Shown here: positions 15,715 through 24,329 of the stretch, in pieces | Layout of the letters: every line of letters begins with the position of its first letter | Position numbering within the stretch: the first letter of the stretch is position 1 | Assembly: GCA_965223825.1 (NCBI GenBank) | Contig: OZ245018.1 | Location: 1,550,001-1,614,000 of the forward strand | DNA length: 64,000 bases | From: CAJXQU01 sp965223825 | GTDB lineage: Bacteria; Pseudomonadota; Gammaproteobacteria; CAJXQU01 | Reading direction: 5' to 3' | Notes under the pieces: generated by a model | Told to the model about the DNA's origin: nothing | The model's input: only the letters and a program-made list of their open reading frames with translations | The model's database searches: none | Translations under genes and position numbers: made by a program

Positions 15715-18102
15715 GTGAAATCAGGGATGGTCACGTTTTTTTTCGGAGTTTTGTTTTTCTATCAATTAGAAAACTTACCCGCCATTGGTACAATTACAAT
15801 ACAGTTTGTATTGTTAGTCATTGTTATTTCAGTTTTTTTTATCTTTCTTTTACGGCACGATGTTGCGCATCGGAAGCAGATGCTCTCCATTGTTATATTT
15901 TTTATTTTAGGTTTTTTATGGTCTTGGATTCGCGCCGAAAGCCTGATTCAGCAACGCCAAGTATTCGTTGAAAAGAGTCAGGATCTGCATGTTGTTGCGC
16001 GTATTTTGACGGTACCGCAAAATCAGCAAAACCGATCACGATTTGATGTGCAAATCCTGTCTGTGTCCGATCGTGCAAATACTCAATTACGCAACGCTTT
16101 GGTGCGGCTCTCTTGGTATCAACAGCGACAAGTTGTGAGGCCGGGTGAAGTGTGGGAGTTCGATCTTCGATTGAAACACCCGAATGGCTTCATGAATCCC
16201 GGTGGAATGGATTATGAAGGTTATCTCTTTCAGCAAGGCATCGTTGCGACAGGTTATGTGCGATCAGGGCAGGCGACGGGTCATCTGGATCACACACTTA
16301 TAAGCCAGATCAATGCATGGCGTCTGCAGATCGCCGATTCTCTTAGGTTGATGAGTGATGATTTGCATCCGGTCATTCCCGCCTTGGCATTGGGCTTGCG
16401 AGACGGGTTAGATCAGGAGCAATGGGATGTAATGCGGTTAACCGGTACAACGCATTTAATGGCGATTTCAGGACTTCATGTTGGTCTTGTTGCGATATTA
16501 GCCTATTGGTTTGGTCGAGTGGTTTGGAGTATTCCGACGTGGACAATTCGTCACTTACCTGCGCAACGGGCCGGTGCGATCTTCGCCATTTTCGGTGCGA
16601 TCAGTTATGCCTGTTTAGCCGGGTTAACCATTCCAACCCAGCGTGCTGTGATCATGGTAATTGTGATCATGTTAGCGCTAATTGGAGTCGGCCGACGGGA
16701 TGGTGTGTGGCCGCGTATGGATGTGCTTTGTATGGCGATGTTTGTCGTGTTGCTTGTTGATCCCTCCGCTATCATCGCCCCAGGATTTTGGCTTTCTTTC
16801 ATTGCGGTTAGTTTGATTTTTTACGTGACCAGTGGCCGTGCACGCATTTATGCGAGTGATCGTAAGCGACCTTGGTACAAACAAGTTGGACGCATTCATT
16901 TCTTACTGGCGCTGGGCATGGCGCCGGTCACATGTTTTTTCTTCACGAAAAGTCCTTTGTTGAGCCCGCTCGCTAATTTCATCGCAGTACCGGTGATCGG
17001 TGCGATGGTGACACCGCTGACGTTAATTGGTGTTCTCGCCTTGGCCATCAGTGCAGAAGTTGCCGCATTTTTTATCCATGTTGCACAAGGCTTGATTGAT
17101 CTGATCTGGCCATTTTTACGCTATCTAAGTGAGTTTGATGGATGGCAAATTATGCCTAGTAACACACAGTGGTTTACCGTTGTGAGTGCCAGCTTGGGAT
17201 TCATCATTCTACTCATGCCGCGAGGTATACCCGGCCGAATGATGGGCATGTTTTTTTTGATTCCGTTGTTTATTCCTACAATCTCGACACGAGAGCAGGG
17301 CGCGTTTGATCTTACTGTGTTGGATGTTGGGCAAGGTTTAGCCAGCGTGATACGAACGCAAAAGCATACCCTTGTTTATGACACCGGGCCGAAATTTAGC
17401 GAGTCGTTTGATACCGGTAAAGCGGTGGTCGTGCCCTATCTGCGATCTCAAAATATTAAAACAATTGATCAGTTATTGATCAGTCATGCGGATAATGATC
17501 ATCGTGGGGGTTTCTTAAGCGTGATTGCTGAAATCCCAACCCGCGAGATTCGCACGAGCGTGCCTGATCTCCTTCTAAACGAAATGCAAAACCGTGGCGC
17601 CGATCAGTCGACTATAGGTATCTCTATTACCCATTGTGAAGCAGGGCAGCGGTGGCGATGGGATGGCGTATTGTTTGAAATGCTATATCCCGGAGTAACA
17701 AACCTTAATCAGGGAAACGATTCTTCGTGTGTTTTGCGTGTTTCAAATGCGCAACAGTCTGTTTTATTAACAGGCGATATTGAAGCCGTAGCAGAACGTT
17801 CACTCATTCAATCGCAAGCTCATATCCAAGCAGATTTAATGATCGCGCCGCATCACGGTAGCTTAACGTCATCGACAGTGGCATTTGTTGAGCAAGTTGA
17901 TCCAACAATAGCGATCTTTCCTGTTGGATATTTGAATCGGTTTGGCTTTCCTAAGCCAGCCGTGCTTGAGCGGTACACAACACGCAGCATCCAATTGTTT
18001 GATACCGCCAGTTCCGGAGCGATACATTTTCGTGTGGATGAGAGCATCACGCTTGTCAGCCAAACGCGCAAAGATGCACGGCATTTCTGGCATCGGAAAT
18101 AG
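15715..18102 (+). CDS. comEC: ComEC/Rec2 DNA-uptake channel protein
   Basis: ComEC forms the inner-membrane channel that brings single-stranded DNA into the cytoplasm in natural transformation. The 795-aa protein starts at a GTG after CGAGGAG. Several N-terminal hydrophobic helices precede the DUF4131-like OB region (about 85-185), the multi-helix competence domain with MAISGLHVGLVAILAY (about 246-261), and a C-terminal metallo-beta-lactamase domain (about 525-770) with SHADNDHRGG, LTGDIEAVAE and APHHGSLTSS. The metal-binding motifs are intact, so the nuclease-like domain looks functional. exbB follows; this order is conserved. No other competence genes are in the window. Confidence 0.94.
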   Translation: MKSGMVTFFFGVLFFYQLENLPAIGTITIQFVLLVIVISVFFIFLLRHDVAHRKQMLSIVIFFILGFLWSWIRAESLIQQRQVFVEKSQDLHVVARILTVPQNQQNRSRFDVQILSVSDRANTQLRNALVRLSWYQQRQVVRPGEVWEFDLRLKHPNGFMNPGGMDYEGYLFQQGIVATGYVRSGQATGHLDHTLISQINAWRLQIADSLRLMSDDLHPVIPALALGLRDGLDQEQWDVMRLTGTTHLMAISGLHVGLVAILAYWFGRVVWSIPTWTIRHLPAQRAGAIFAIFGAISYACLAGLTIPTQRAVIMVIVIMLALIGVGRRDGVWPRMDVLCMAMFVVLLVDPSAIIAPGFWLSFIAVSLIFYVTSGRARIYASDRKRPWYKQVGRIHFLLALGMAPVTCFFFTKSPLLSPLANFIAVPVIGAMVTPLTLIGVLALAISAEVAAFFIHVAQGLIDLIWPFLRYLSEFDGWQIMPSNTQWFTVVSASLGFIILLMPRGIPGRMMGMFFLIPLFIPTISTREQGAFDLTVLDVGQGLASVIRTQKHTLVYDTGPKFSESFDTGKAVVVPYLRSQNIKTIDQLLISHADNDHRGGFLSVIAEIPTREIRTSVPDLLLNEMQNRGADQSTIGISITHCEAGQRWRWDGVLFEMLYPGVTNLNQGNDSSCVLRVSNAQQSVLLTGDIEAVAERSLIQSQAHIQADLMIAPHHGSLTSSTVAFVEQVDPTIAIFPVGYLNRFGFPKPAVLERYTTRSIQLFDTASSGAIHFRVDESITLVSQTRKDARHFWHRK

Positions 18103-18260
18103 TGATGAAAGTCGATCTCTAAATTCGGGTGATGAGGCCAGTAATCAATACGTTATGATCCAATTTCGCGACACATTTGCTGTAATTGAGACTTTTCCTG
18201 ATCGGCCGTCTCTGCTATCGTCTGCGTCCAAATAAATCATTCGTTCGAGGGGATGTATCT

Positions 18261-18965
18261 GTGTTTGAACTCATAAAGGCTGGCGGTTTTTTAATGTGGC
18301 CGCTCCTGATCTGTTCTGTGATCGCCATGGCGATTATTGTTGAACGTTTTTATGCCCTCCGACAAAAACGGATTATCCCGGAAAATCTGGTCGCACAAGT
18401 CTGGCAATGGGCAAAAGCTGGCCAACTCGACGCAAAACATATTCATAGTTTACGCACTAGCTCACCGCTCGGACGGATCCTTTCAGCGGGTCTTGCGAAT
18501 ATGAAACATGAACGTGAGATCATGAAAGAAAGTATTGAGGAAGTCGGGCGTCACGTTGTGCACGACATGGAACGTTACCTCAACACACTCGGTACGATTG
18601 CTGCCATTACCCCTTTATTAGGTTTATTAGGAACCGTCTTCGGTATGATCGAAGTTTTTTCCGTGATCACAAGTCAAGGTGTCGGTGATGCTAGCGTACT
18701 TGCAGGAGGTATTTCGAAAGCATTGATCACCACGGCAGTTGGCCTTTCCGTCGCGATTCCATCATTAATTTTTTACCGCTATTTTCGTGGCAAGGTAGAA
18801 GAGCTGGTCGTGGGTATGGAGCAGGAAGCGATCAAAATGATCGAAGTCTTTCACGGTGAACGTGAGCAAAAGTCAGAAGTCACGGCGGATACAAAACCCA
18901 CCTCACGTCCTGCAGTTAATAAACCCAACGTGAAGAATAAACCCGCGACAGAGGCGAAGTCGTGA
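18261..18965 (+). CDS. exbB: ExbB/TolQ-family proton channel protein
   Basis: ExbB forms the pentameric proton-driven motor that energises TonB-dependent outer-membrane transport. I place the start at the GTG at 18261, behind GAGGGG, giving VFELIKAGGFLMWPLL, the usual N-terminus; 234 aa. Membrane helices lie near 10-30, 115-137 and 158-180, with the MotA/TolQ motif TLGTIAAITPLLGLLGTVFGMI and GISKALITTAVGLSVAIPSLI. The C-terminal tail is Lys/Pro/Thr rich. It overlaps exbD by four bases (GTGA). No tonB is adjacent. At this locus (comEC-exbB-exbD-lpxK) it may serve envelope functions rather than iron uptake; that is inference. Confidence 0.93.
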   Translation: MFELIKAGGFLMWPLLICSVIAMAIIVERFYALRQKRIIPENLVAQVWQWAKAGQLDAKHIHSLRTSSPLGRILSAGLANMKHEREIMKESIEEVGRHVVHDMERYLNTLGTIAAITPLLGLLGTVFGMIEVFSVITSQGVGDASVLAGGISKALITTAVGLSVAIPSLIFYRYFRGKVEELVVGMEQEAIKMIEVFHGEREQKSEVTADTKPTSRPAVNKPNVKNKPATEAKS

Positions 18966-19378
18966 ATTTACGGCCAAAACGTCATGAAGATGTTGAACTC
19001 AACATCACGCCATTAATCGACGTTGTTTTTCTCTTACTGATCTTCTTCATGGTATCGACATCTTTCGTAAAGGAGTCTCAGATTAAACTGGATCTGCCTG
19101 AAGCGAGCGCTACGAATCCACCAGAACAAACTGATACGATCACAATCGCCATTGATGCAAAAGGGCGTTATTTTGTCAATGATCGTGCCTTGATCAACCA
19201 ACAAGCTGCAACGCTTGAGCGTGCGATCAAAGAGGCAGCGCAGGACAGTGAAAACCCAACGCTTGTGATCAATGCGGATAAAAGTACAAATTACCAATCT
19301 GTGATGACTGTTGTCGACGTCGCGAACCGTCTGGAATACCTGCGCATCAGTTTTGCGACAGAGCGACCAAAAGAATAA
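18962..19378 (+). CDS. exbD: ExbD/TolR-family motor protein
   Basis: ExbD is the partner of ExbB: a single-span protein whose membrane aspartate carries protons. The 138-aa product starts at a GTG overlapping the exbB stop. The helix spans residues about 14-34 with the functional Asp in NITPLIDVVFLLLIFFMV. The periplasmic domain holds TITIAIDAKGRYFVNDR and PTLVINADKSTNYQSVMTVVDVANRLEYLRISFAT, the standard ExbD fold. lpxK follows eight bases later. In many relatives msbA lies between these genes; here it does not. Confidence 0.94.
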   Translation: MNLRPKRHEDVELNITPLIDVVFLLLIFFMVSTSFVKESQIKLDLPEASATNPPEQTDTITIAIDAKGRYFVNDRALINQQAATLERAIKEAAQDSENPTLVINADKSTNYQSVMTVVDVANRLEYLRISFATERPKE

Positions 19379-19386
19379 GTGAGCTT

Positions 19387-20409
19387 GTGGCTGAGTCACC
19401 CGAGTCAAATAGGGCTTTGCCATCAAAGATCACATTAATTGATGCGATCTGGTACCACAAACACCCGTTGCGTTTTGCTCTTCTTCCACTGAGTTTTCTA
19501 TACCGGCTTATCACTTTTTTACGACGTTTTGCCTACCAAGCCGGCCTGATCAAAAGTGCACGCCTCGGCGTTCCGGTGATCATTGTCGGTAATATCAGCG
19601 TCGGTGGTACTGGCAAAACACCATTCGTGATTTGGTTGATTCAGTTTTTACAAAAACAAGGCTTTAAACCCGGCGTGATCAGTCGAGGCTATGGTGGACA
19701 AGCCAATCAATGGCCACAAGTTGTCGAAGTGCAGTCCGAGGCAATACAAGTTGGTGATGAACCGGTGTTGATCAAGCGATCAACCAAGGTGCCGGTGGTT
19801 GTGGGCCCAAATCGAATTGATGATGCGGAATTCCTCCTTGAAAACAACGTCTGCGATATTTTGATCTCAGATGATGGTCTGCAACATTACGCGCTGGACC
19901 GCGACATTGAAGTATGTGTGATCGACGGCCAGCGTTTGCATGGAAATGGATATTGTTTACCTGCCGGCCCTCTGCGTGAGCCCATTAGTCGTCTGCGCGA
20001 AGTTGATGTGCAAATATGCAATGGGGCAGTGTTAAGCGACGCATTTTCGATGACTCTTGAACCGTCCGGTTTTTTTAATTTAATCGATCAATCTGAACAT
20101 TCACTAAGTGATTTTTCAGGCAAAACGGTGCACGCGATCGCAGGCATTGGTCATCCGCAACGGTTTTTTTCGTTACTTGAAGCGCATGGAATAAGGGTGA
20201 TCCCGCACGCTTTTGCTGATCATGCATTGTTTACAGCGGATGATCTGCTTTTTACGGATAAGTTACCCGTGATCATGACAGAGAAAGATGCGGTAAAATG
20301 TTCCGCTATTACACACCCTCGGTGCTATTTTTTGCGCGTTGAAGCTCTGCTACCTGAAACGCTGGAAGCACGTTTAATACGTTTACTGAACAGGTTCAAA
20401 AATGGATAA
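19387..20409 (+). CDS. lpxK: Tetraacyldisaccharide 4'-kinase
   Basis: LpxK phosphorylates the 4' position of the lipid A disaccharide at the inner membrane. The 340-aa protein starts at a GTG. Residues about 24-40 form the N-terminal membrane-associated helix, followed by the P-loop VGNISVGGTGKTPF (about 67-80), SRGYGG, GDEPVLIKRSTKVPVVVGPNR, and DDGLQHYALDRDIEV carrying the conserved DDGxQH motif. C-terminal HAIAGIGHPQRFF and MTEKDAVKC are intact. Its last eight bases overlap ycaR. The gene is very rich in GATC: fifteen sites in about 1 kb by direct count. Confidence 0.96.
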   Translation: MAESPESNRALPSKITLIDAIWYHKHPLRFALLPLSFLYRLITFLRRFAYQAGLIKSARLGVPVIIVGNISVGGTGKTPFVIWLIQFLQKQGFKPGVISRGYGGQANQWPQVVEVQSEAIQVGDEPVLIKRSTKVPVVVGPNRIDDAEFLLENNVCDILISDDGLQHYALDRDIEVCVIDGQRLHGNGYCLPAGPLREPISRLREVDVQICNGAVLSDAFSMTLEPSGFFNLIDQSEHSLSDFSGKTVHAIAGIGHPQRFFSLLEAHGIRVIPHAFADHALFTADDLLFTDKLPVIMTEKDAVKCSAITHPRCYFLRVEALLPETLEARLIRLLNRFKNG

Positions 20410-20593
20410 GAAATTACTCGAGATTTTGGTTTGCCCGGTCACTAAAGGGCCGCTGATCTATGATAAAAAACAGGCTGAACTCATCTCCATTGCGGCGCGA
20501 CTTGCCTATCCCGTGCGCGATGAAATCCCCGTTATGCTTGAAGAAGAAGCGCGCGCGCTCACGGCAGATGAAGCCAATGCCTACCGTAAATAA
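20402..20593 (+). CDS. ycaR: Trm112-family protein YcaR
   Basis: A 63-aa Trm112-like protein: MDKKLLEILVCPVTKGPLIYD, then the conserved LISIAARLAYPVRDEIPVML. Of the four zinc-binding cysteines found in some homologues only one (Cys11) remains, as is usual in proteobacterial YcaR. It overlaps the end of lpxK by eight bases and precedes kdsB, its standard position. The precise bacterial role is unclear; homologues act as methyltransferase partners. Confidence 0.93.
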   Translation: MDKKLLEILVCPVTKGPLIYDKKQAELISIAARLAYPVRDEIPVMLEEEARALTADEANAYRK

Positions 20594-20694
20594 CTTTTTT
20601 TAAATACAGTCTCGTCACTCAATTCCCGTAAACAGATCAGCAATTTAAAGCGTTCGTTGTCGGAGAAATTTAGAGAAGTTTGGAGCATTATCAC

Positions 20695-21468
20695 TTGAGT
20701 TATTCCGTCATCATTCCCGCTCGTTATGCCTCGACGCGCTTACCGGGTAAGCCACTATTATTGATCGCAGGCAAGCCACTATTGCAGCATGTCTATGAGC
20801 GCGCACGTTTAAGTGCTGCGGATCATGTTGTGATCGCAACGGATGACGAACGAATTCAGGCGGCAGCAGACGCGTTCGGTGCGGATGTAGTGATGACGCG
20901 AGACGATCATATTTCAGGAACAGACCGCCTTGCAGAAGCGTCTGAGATTTTAGGGTTGGACGATCAAGATATTGTCGTCAACTTACAAGGCGATGAACCG
21001 ATGATGCCCCCGAAACTGCTTGACCAAGTTGCGCAATCGCTTGAACAAAATGAGGCTGAAATGGCGACCCTGTGCGAACCGCTCTCTGATCACGATCAGG
21101 TTTTTAATCCGAATATAGTTAAATTAGTTTGTAATTCTCGCATGCAAGCGATGTATTTTTCACGTGCGCCGATCCCATGGTCACGCGCAACGTTTTCTGA
21201 CCTGCATCAAAAGGAATCATTGTCGTCGACGATCGTTCCACAATCGTGTTTTCGCCATATCGGCTTATACGCATATCGTGTGAGTTTTTTGAAACAATAT
21301 CCACAATTATCGGTATGCGAGTTAGAGCAACTGGAATCCTTAGAGCAGTTGCGGGTTTTGCATCATGGGTATCGGATTCAGGTTGCTGTAGCGCTTGCAG
21401 ATGCCGGAATAGGCGTTGATACAGAGGCAGACTTAGACCTTGCTCGGAAGTTGATTGAGTCTTTATAA
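20695..21468 (+). CDS. kdsB: 3-deoxy-manno-octulosonate cytidylyltransferase (CMP-Kdo synthetase)
   Basis: KdsB activates Kdo with CTP to CMP-Kdo for lipopolysaccharide inner-core assembly by WaaA, encoded at 41558. I choose the TTG at 20695 because GGAG lies nine bases upstream and the product begins MSYSVIIPARYASTRLPGKPLL like known KdsB; a TTG at 20680 in frame would add five residues. The product is 257 aa. The nucleotide-binding RYASTRLPGKPL, ATDDERI, GDEPMMPP and the C-terminal GIGVDTEADLDLA are intact. It follows ycaR after a 101-base gap. Confidence 0.94.
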   Translation: MSYSVIIPARYASTRLPGKPLLLIAGKPLLQHVYERARLSAADHVVIATDDERIQAAADAFGADVVMTRDDHISGTDRLAEASEILGLDDQDIVVNLQGDEPMMPPKLLDQVAQSLEQNEAEMATLCEPLSDHDQVFNPNIVKLVCNSRMQAMYFSRAPIPWSRATFSDLHQKESLSSTIVPQSCFRHIGLYAYRVSFLKQYPQLSVCELEQLESLEQLRVLHHGYRIQVAVALADAGIGVDTEADLDLARKLIESL

Positions 21469-21587
21469 AACACAGAAAAACAGAAATCTGACACACTGTT
21501 AACTACTGCAAATAGGGTCATCAAAAAAACTTTGCTGGATCGCAACGTATTATAATAAAGCCCTGTTAACCAACTCATAGCATAATT

Positions 21588-21893
21588 ATGAATGCAGAAG
21601 GCTTAAGTTCAATGTTAATCAATCCGAGTGATAAAAATGATCTCACCGTCCGATTCCGTAAAGCACCGCAAGGGGTTGTAGCAAAAATACTGGATTGGCT
21701 GGGTGTCATCGCGTTGGCTGTTTCCGTTGTCGCTTTAGGGGTTTTTGGTCTTAGTGGTACGTTGGAAACTGAAGGGTTAAGCCTTCAAGTTTGTTTAACG
21801 GCACTGAATATATCGATCATTACGTTTGTCGCAGCTAGACTGGTAGAGCTAGCCGATAGAATGTTGAGAATTTCAAATCGCGATCGTCAGTGA
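21588..21893 (+). CDS. Small two-helix membrane protein, unknown
   Basis: A 101-aa protein with an ATG start. I recognise no family. Two hydrophobic segments are visible at about residues 36-56 (WLGVIALAVSVVALGVFGLSG) and 65-85 (VCLTALNISIITFVAARLVEL), flanked by charged ends, so an inner-membrane hairpin is likely. A TATAAT at 21551-21556 lies 37 bases before the start, without a convincing -35 box. It sits between kdsB and the tyrosine phosphatase gene, both on the same strand. A real gene is likely because frame, position and codon use match its neighbours; the function is unknown. Confidence 0.6.
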   Translation: MNAEGLSSMLINPSDKNDLTVRFRKAPQGVVAKILDWLGVIALAVSVVALGVFGLSGTLETEGLSLQVCLTALNISIITFVAARLVELADRMLRISNRDRQ

Positions 21894-21927
21894 ACGACTG
21901 AAGTAACCAGTTAAGCGGAGGGGTAAA

Positions 21928-22467
21928 TTGCAACGGATTTTTAAACGTCCAGTACGGCCAGGGCGTGCACAGTCTCAGCAAAAGGCGAAACGAATTCTTG
22001 TCGTGTGTACAGGCAATATTTGTCGTTCGCCAATGGGCGAAGTGGTGCTGAGAAATAAACTGGCCGAAGTCGGTATGAGTGATAAGTTTTCAATTGACTC
22101 TGCCGGTACGATGGCCGTTAATCGTCAGGGTGCATCTCCCGATCCCGATGCGATCACGACTGCAGCACGGCGTCAATATGATTTAAGCGGTTTACGTGCA
22201 AGGCAGTTTGAACTGACTGATTTTGACCAGTTCGACATCATTCTCGCGATGGATCGAGAAAACCATCACCGTCTTGCCTATTTGAAGCCCGTTAACTCTA
22301 GCGCTGAGCTTCGTCTTTTTATGAGTTATATTCCAGCATTGAGTAATACCGATGTGCCAGATCCTTATCGTCGACGATTAGCCGCGTTTGAGAAAGCGCT
22401 TGATTTGATTGAAATGGGAGCAGGAGCAATCGTCGAATCATTACGTGCCCCATCTTGGACACGCTAG
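21928..22467 (+). CDS. Low-molecular-weight protein-tyrosine phosphatase
   Basis: A 179-aa cytoplasmic phosphatase of the LMW-PTP family. The start is a TTG with GGAGGGG just upstream; the first 20 residues are a basic extension (KRPVRPGRAQSQQKAKR) before the core. The P-loop C-x5-R is CTGNICRS (Cys27 to Arg33), and the general-acid aspartate is in DVPDPYRR. The SAGT and AMDRENHHRL motifs fit the family. A phosphatase beside kdsB is common in Gammaproteobacteria. No tyrosine kinase or capsule genes are nearby, so its substrate is unknown. Confidence 0.93.
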   Translation: MQRIFKRPVRPGRAQSQQKAKRILVVCTGNICRSPMGEVVLRNKLAEVGMSDKFSIDSAGTMAVNRQGASPDPDAITTAARRQYDLSGLRARQFELTDFDQFDIILAMDRENHHRLAYLKPVNSSAELRLFMSYIPALSNTDVPDPYRRRLAAFEKALDLIEMGAGAIVESLRAPSWTR

Positions 22468-22555
22468 ACCAACTCAATTGATCGAAACAATCCGGGAAGT
22501 GAAGAGTAAATTAATTGCAGGGCTGTAGCCGTTCAATTGGCGACAACCGAATTAA

Positions 22556-22774
22556 TCAACGCTCGCGATAGACAATTCTGCCTTTGCTTAAATCGTAGGG
22601 CGTGAGTTCGACAGTGACTTGATCACCGGTGAGAATGCGAATGTAATGTTTACGCATTTTGCCAGAAATGTGGGCAGTCACAATATGACCATTTTCAAGC
22701 TCTACGCGAAAGGTGGTATTTGGTAAGGTTTCTACCACAGCACCATCCATTTGAATGTTTTCTTCTTTAGCCAT
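22556..22774 (-). CDS. infA: Translation initiation factor IF-1
   Basis: A 72-aa single OB-fold protein that binds the ribosomal A site during initiation. MAKEENIQMDGAVVETLPNTTFRVELENGH and the C-terminal RILTGDQVTVELTPYDLSKGRIVYRER are the standard family sequence. It lies downstream of aat and bpt on the same strand, a conserved gene order, but 78 bases after bpt, so it may have its own promoter. Confidence 0.98.
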   Translation of the reverse strand: MAKEENIQMDGAVVETLPNTTFRVELENGHIVTAHISGKMRKHYIRILTGDQVTVELTPYDLSKGRIVYRER

Positions 22775-22852
22775 AATCCTCTTTTTGATTGACCACTATT
22801 TTTAAAGGCCGGAATTTTGCCCTAAATTTGCTCTAAGTGAAAGCTTTTAGAC

Positions 22853-23575
22853 CTATTTTTCGGGAATTAGATGCCAGCGACCTTTGAATAATCGTTGTTG
22901 CGGTGTGTATTCCTGTTTATATCGCATCTTTTGCGAATCACTCACCCAAAATCCTAAATAAACCCAGTCAAGCTTACGCTCTCGAGCCAGCTCGATTGTG
23001 GCGAGAATGCAATAACGTCCCAAGCTGCGAGATGAATATTCCGGATCGAAAAACGTGTATACAGAAGATAAACCATCGTCCAATAGATCAATCACTGCGA
23101 CAGCAATGAGTTCTGAGGCTAACCAGACTTCTAATAACTGCGTGCGGCTCCAACTCGATGAGATGAATTGCATATAACTTTCTTCTGTTGGATCCGACAT
23201 GCCACCTCCTGGATGACGTGCCTCGAGATAACGTGAATAAAGATCAAAATGTAATTGATTAAATTCAACTTCCTTAGTTTTTATTTTTAAGTCTTTATTG
23301 CGTCGCCAGTTTCGTTTTTGCGTGCGGTTTGCTTTGAAATCCTTAACTACGACGCGTGCAGACTCACAAGCAGAGCAGTTTGGACACTGTGGATAATAAA
23401 GATATTCACCACTTCGACGCACGCCGACTTGGGATAATCGCGAATACAACGCTGGTGATTTACCATTTTTGGGTTCAATAAAAATGGAAACAGCAGACTC
23501 ATCTTCCAAGTACGGGCAAGGGTGTTCTGGTGTTGCGTAATACTGAAACTGTGATTTCGACACATACTCTGTCAT
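22853..23575 (-). CDS. bpt: Aspartate/glutamate leucyltransferase
   Basis: Bpt attaches leucine to proteins with N-terminal Asp or Glu, marking them for the Leu/N-degron pathway. I choose the ATG at 23575, which overlaps the aat stop as ATGA and gives MTEYVSKSQFQYYATPEHPCPYL (240 aa); an in-frame GTG twelve bases upstream is possible. Diagnostic motifs are CPNCSACESARV, RTQKRNWRRNKDL, LEARHPGGGM and the C-terminal YLGFWVSDSQKMRYKQEYTPQQ. It is translationally coupled to aat, the other N-degron transferase, as in many relatives. Confidence 0.95.
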   Translation of the reverse strand: MTEYVSKSQFQYYATPEHPCPYLEDESAVSIFIEPKNGKSPALYSRLSQVGVRRSGEYLYYPQCPNCSACESARVVVKDFKANRTQKRNWRRNKDLKIKTKEVEFNQLHFDLYSRYLEARHPGGGMSDPTEESYMQFISSSWSRTQLLEVWLASELIAVAVIDLLDDGLSSVYTFFDPEYSSRSLGRYCILATIELARERKLDWVYLGFWVSDSQKMRYKQEYTPQQRLFKGRWHLIPEK

Positions 23576-24300
23576 GTGTTTTGCCACGCCTCGCTACTGA
23601 CAGTTTCTTCACATAAAACATCGAGTTTTGCGGTAAACGTTTCGCGGTTGATCTGGTTAGCGCCCATCCTACCCAAATGTGGGCTATGTACCTGACAATC
23701 AAAGAGTTCATAGCCCCACTCTTTGAGATCATCGCTTAATTTTACAAGACAAGCTTTTGAGCTATTTGTTAGATGACTAAACATGGACTCTCCAAAAAAA
23801 ACGCGACCAATGGCAACGCCGTATAAGCCACCAACAAGACCTGAATCATCCCAGCATTCTATCGAATGAGCATGTCCGTTACTGTGTAGATCACAATAGG
23901 CATTGATCATTTCTTCACTTAACCACGTGCCGGGTTGATCACGTCTTGGCGCGGCACAAGCACGGATTACGTTTTCAAAGTTCTGATCGTAACTGTAGGT
24001 GAAAGGTTTTCGTTTCAGAAATTTATTTAAACTACGTGAGATATGAATTTGACCCGGAACAAATATAGTGCGAGGGTTTGGTGACCACCATAGGATAGGC
24101 TGATCATCATCAAACCAAGGAAAGATACCGTGTCGATAGGCATCCAGTAATCGGTTAACGGATAAATCACCGCCCGCAGCAAGCAAACCATCCGGTTCTT
24201 TCAGCGCGTCTGATACTGAAGGAAAGTGATCAGAAAGTCGTTGTGCTGTGATGTGATAGATTTCACTTTGGTGATGCTGTTCGCTCATCGAGTTTCTCAT
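23572..24300 (-). CDS. aat: Leucyl/phenylalanyl-tRNA-protein transferase
   Basis: Aat transfers leucine or phenylalanine to N-terminal Arg or Lys, feeding the ClpS/ClpAP N-degron pathway. The 242-aa protein has the family blocks EPDGLLAAGGDLSVNRLLDAYRHGIFPWF, ILWWSPNPRTIFVP, GTWLSEEMINAYCDLHSNGHAHSIECWDD, GLYGVAIGRVFFGESMFS and VHSPHLGRMGA. Two start codons are close together (residues 1 and 5); either is possible. It overlaps bpt. The upstream neighbour is the divergent deacetylase-like gene at 24330. Confidence 0.95.
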   Translation of the reverse strand: MRNSMSEQHHQSEIYHITAQRLSDHFPSVSDALKEPDGLLAAGGDLSVNRLLDAYRHGIFPWFDDDQPILWWSPNPRTIFVPGQIHISRSLNKFLKRKPFTYSYDQNFENVIRACAAPRRDQPGTWLSEEMINAYCDLHSNGHAHSIECWDDSGLVGGLYGVAIGRVFFGESMFSHLTNSSKACLVKLSDDLKEWGYELFDCQVHSPHLGRMGANQINRETFTAKLDVLCEETVSSEAWQNT

Positions 24301-24329
24301 TTTATCCTAGGTGATCGTATCATGTAGCT

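Noticed and set aside
20680..20694. A TTG upstream of kdsB as an alternative start
   Set aside because: The TTG at 20695 has a better-spaced GGAG and gives the normal N-terminus.
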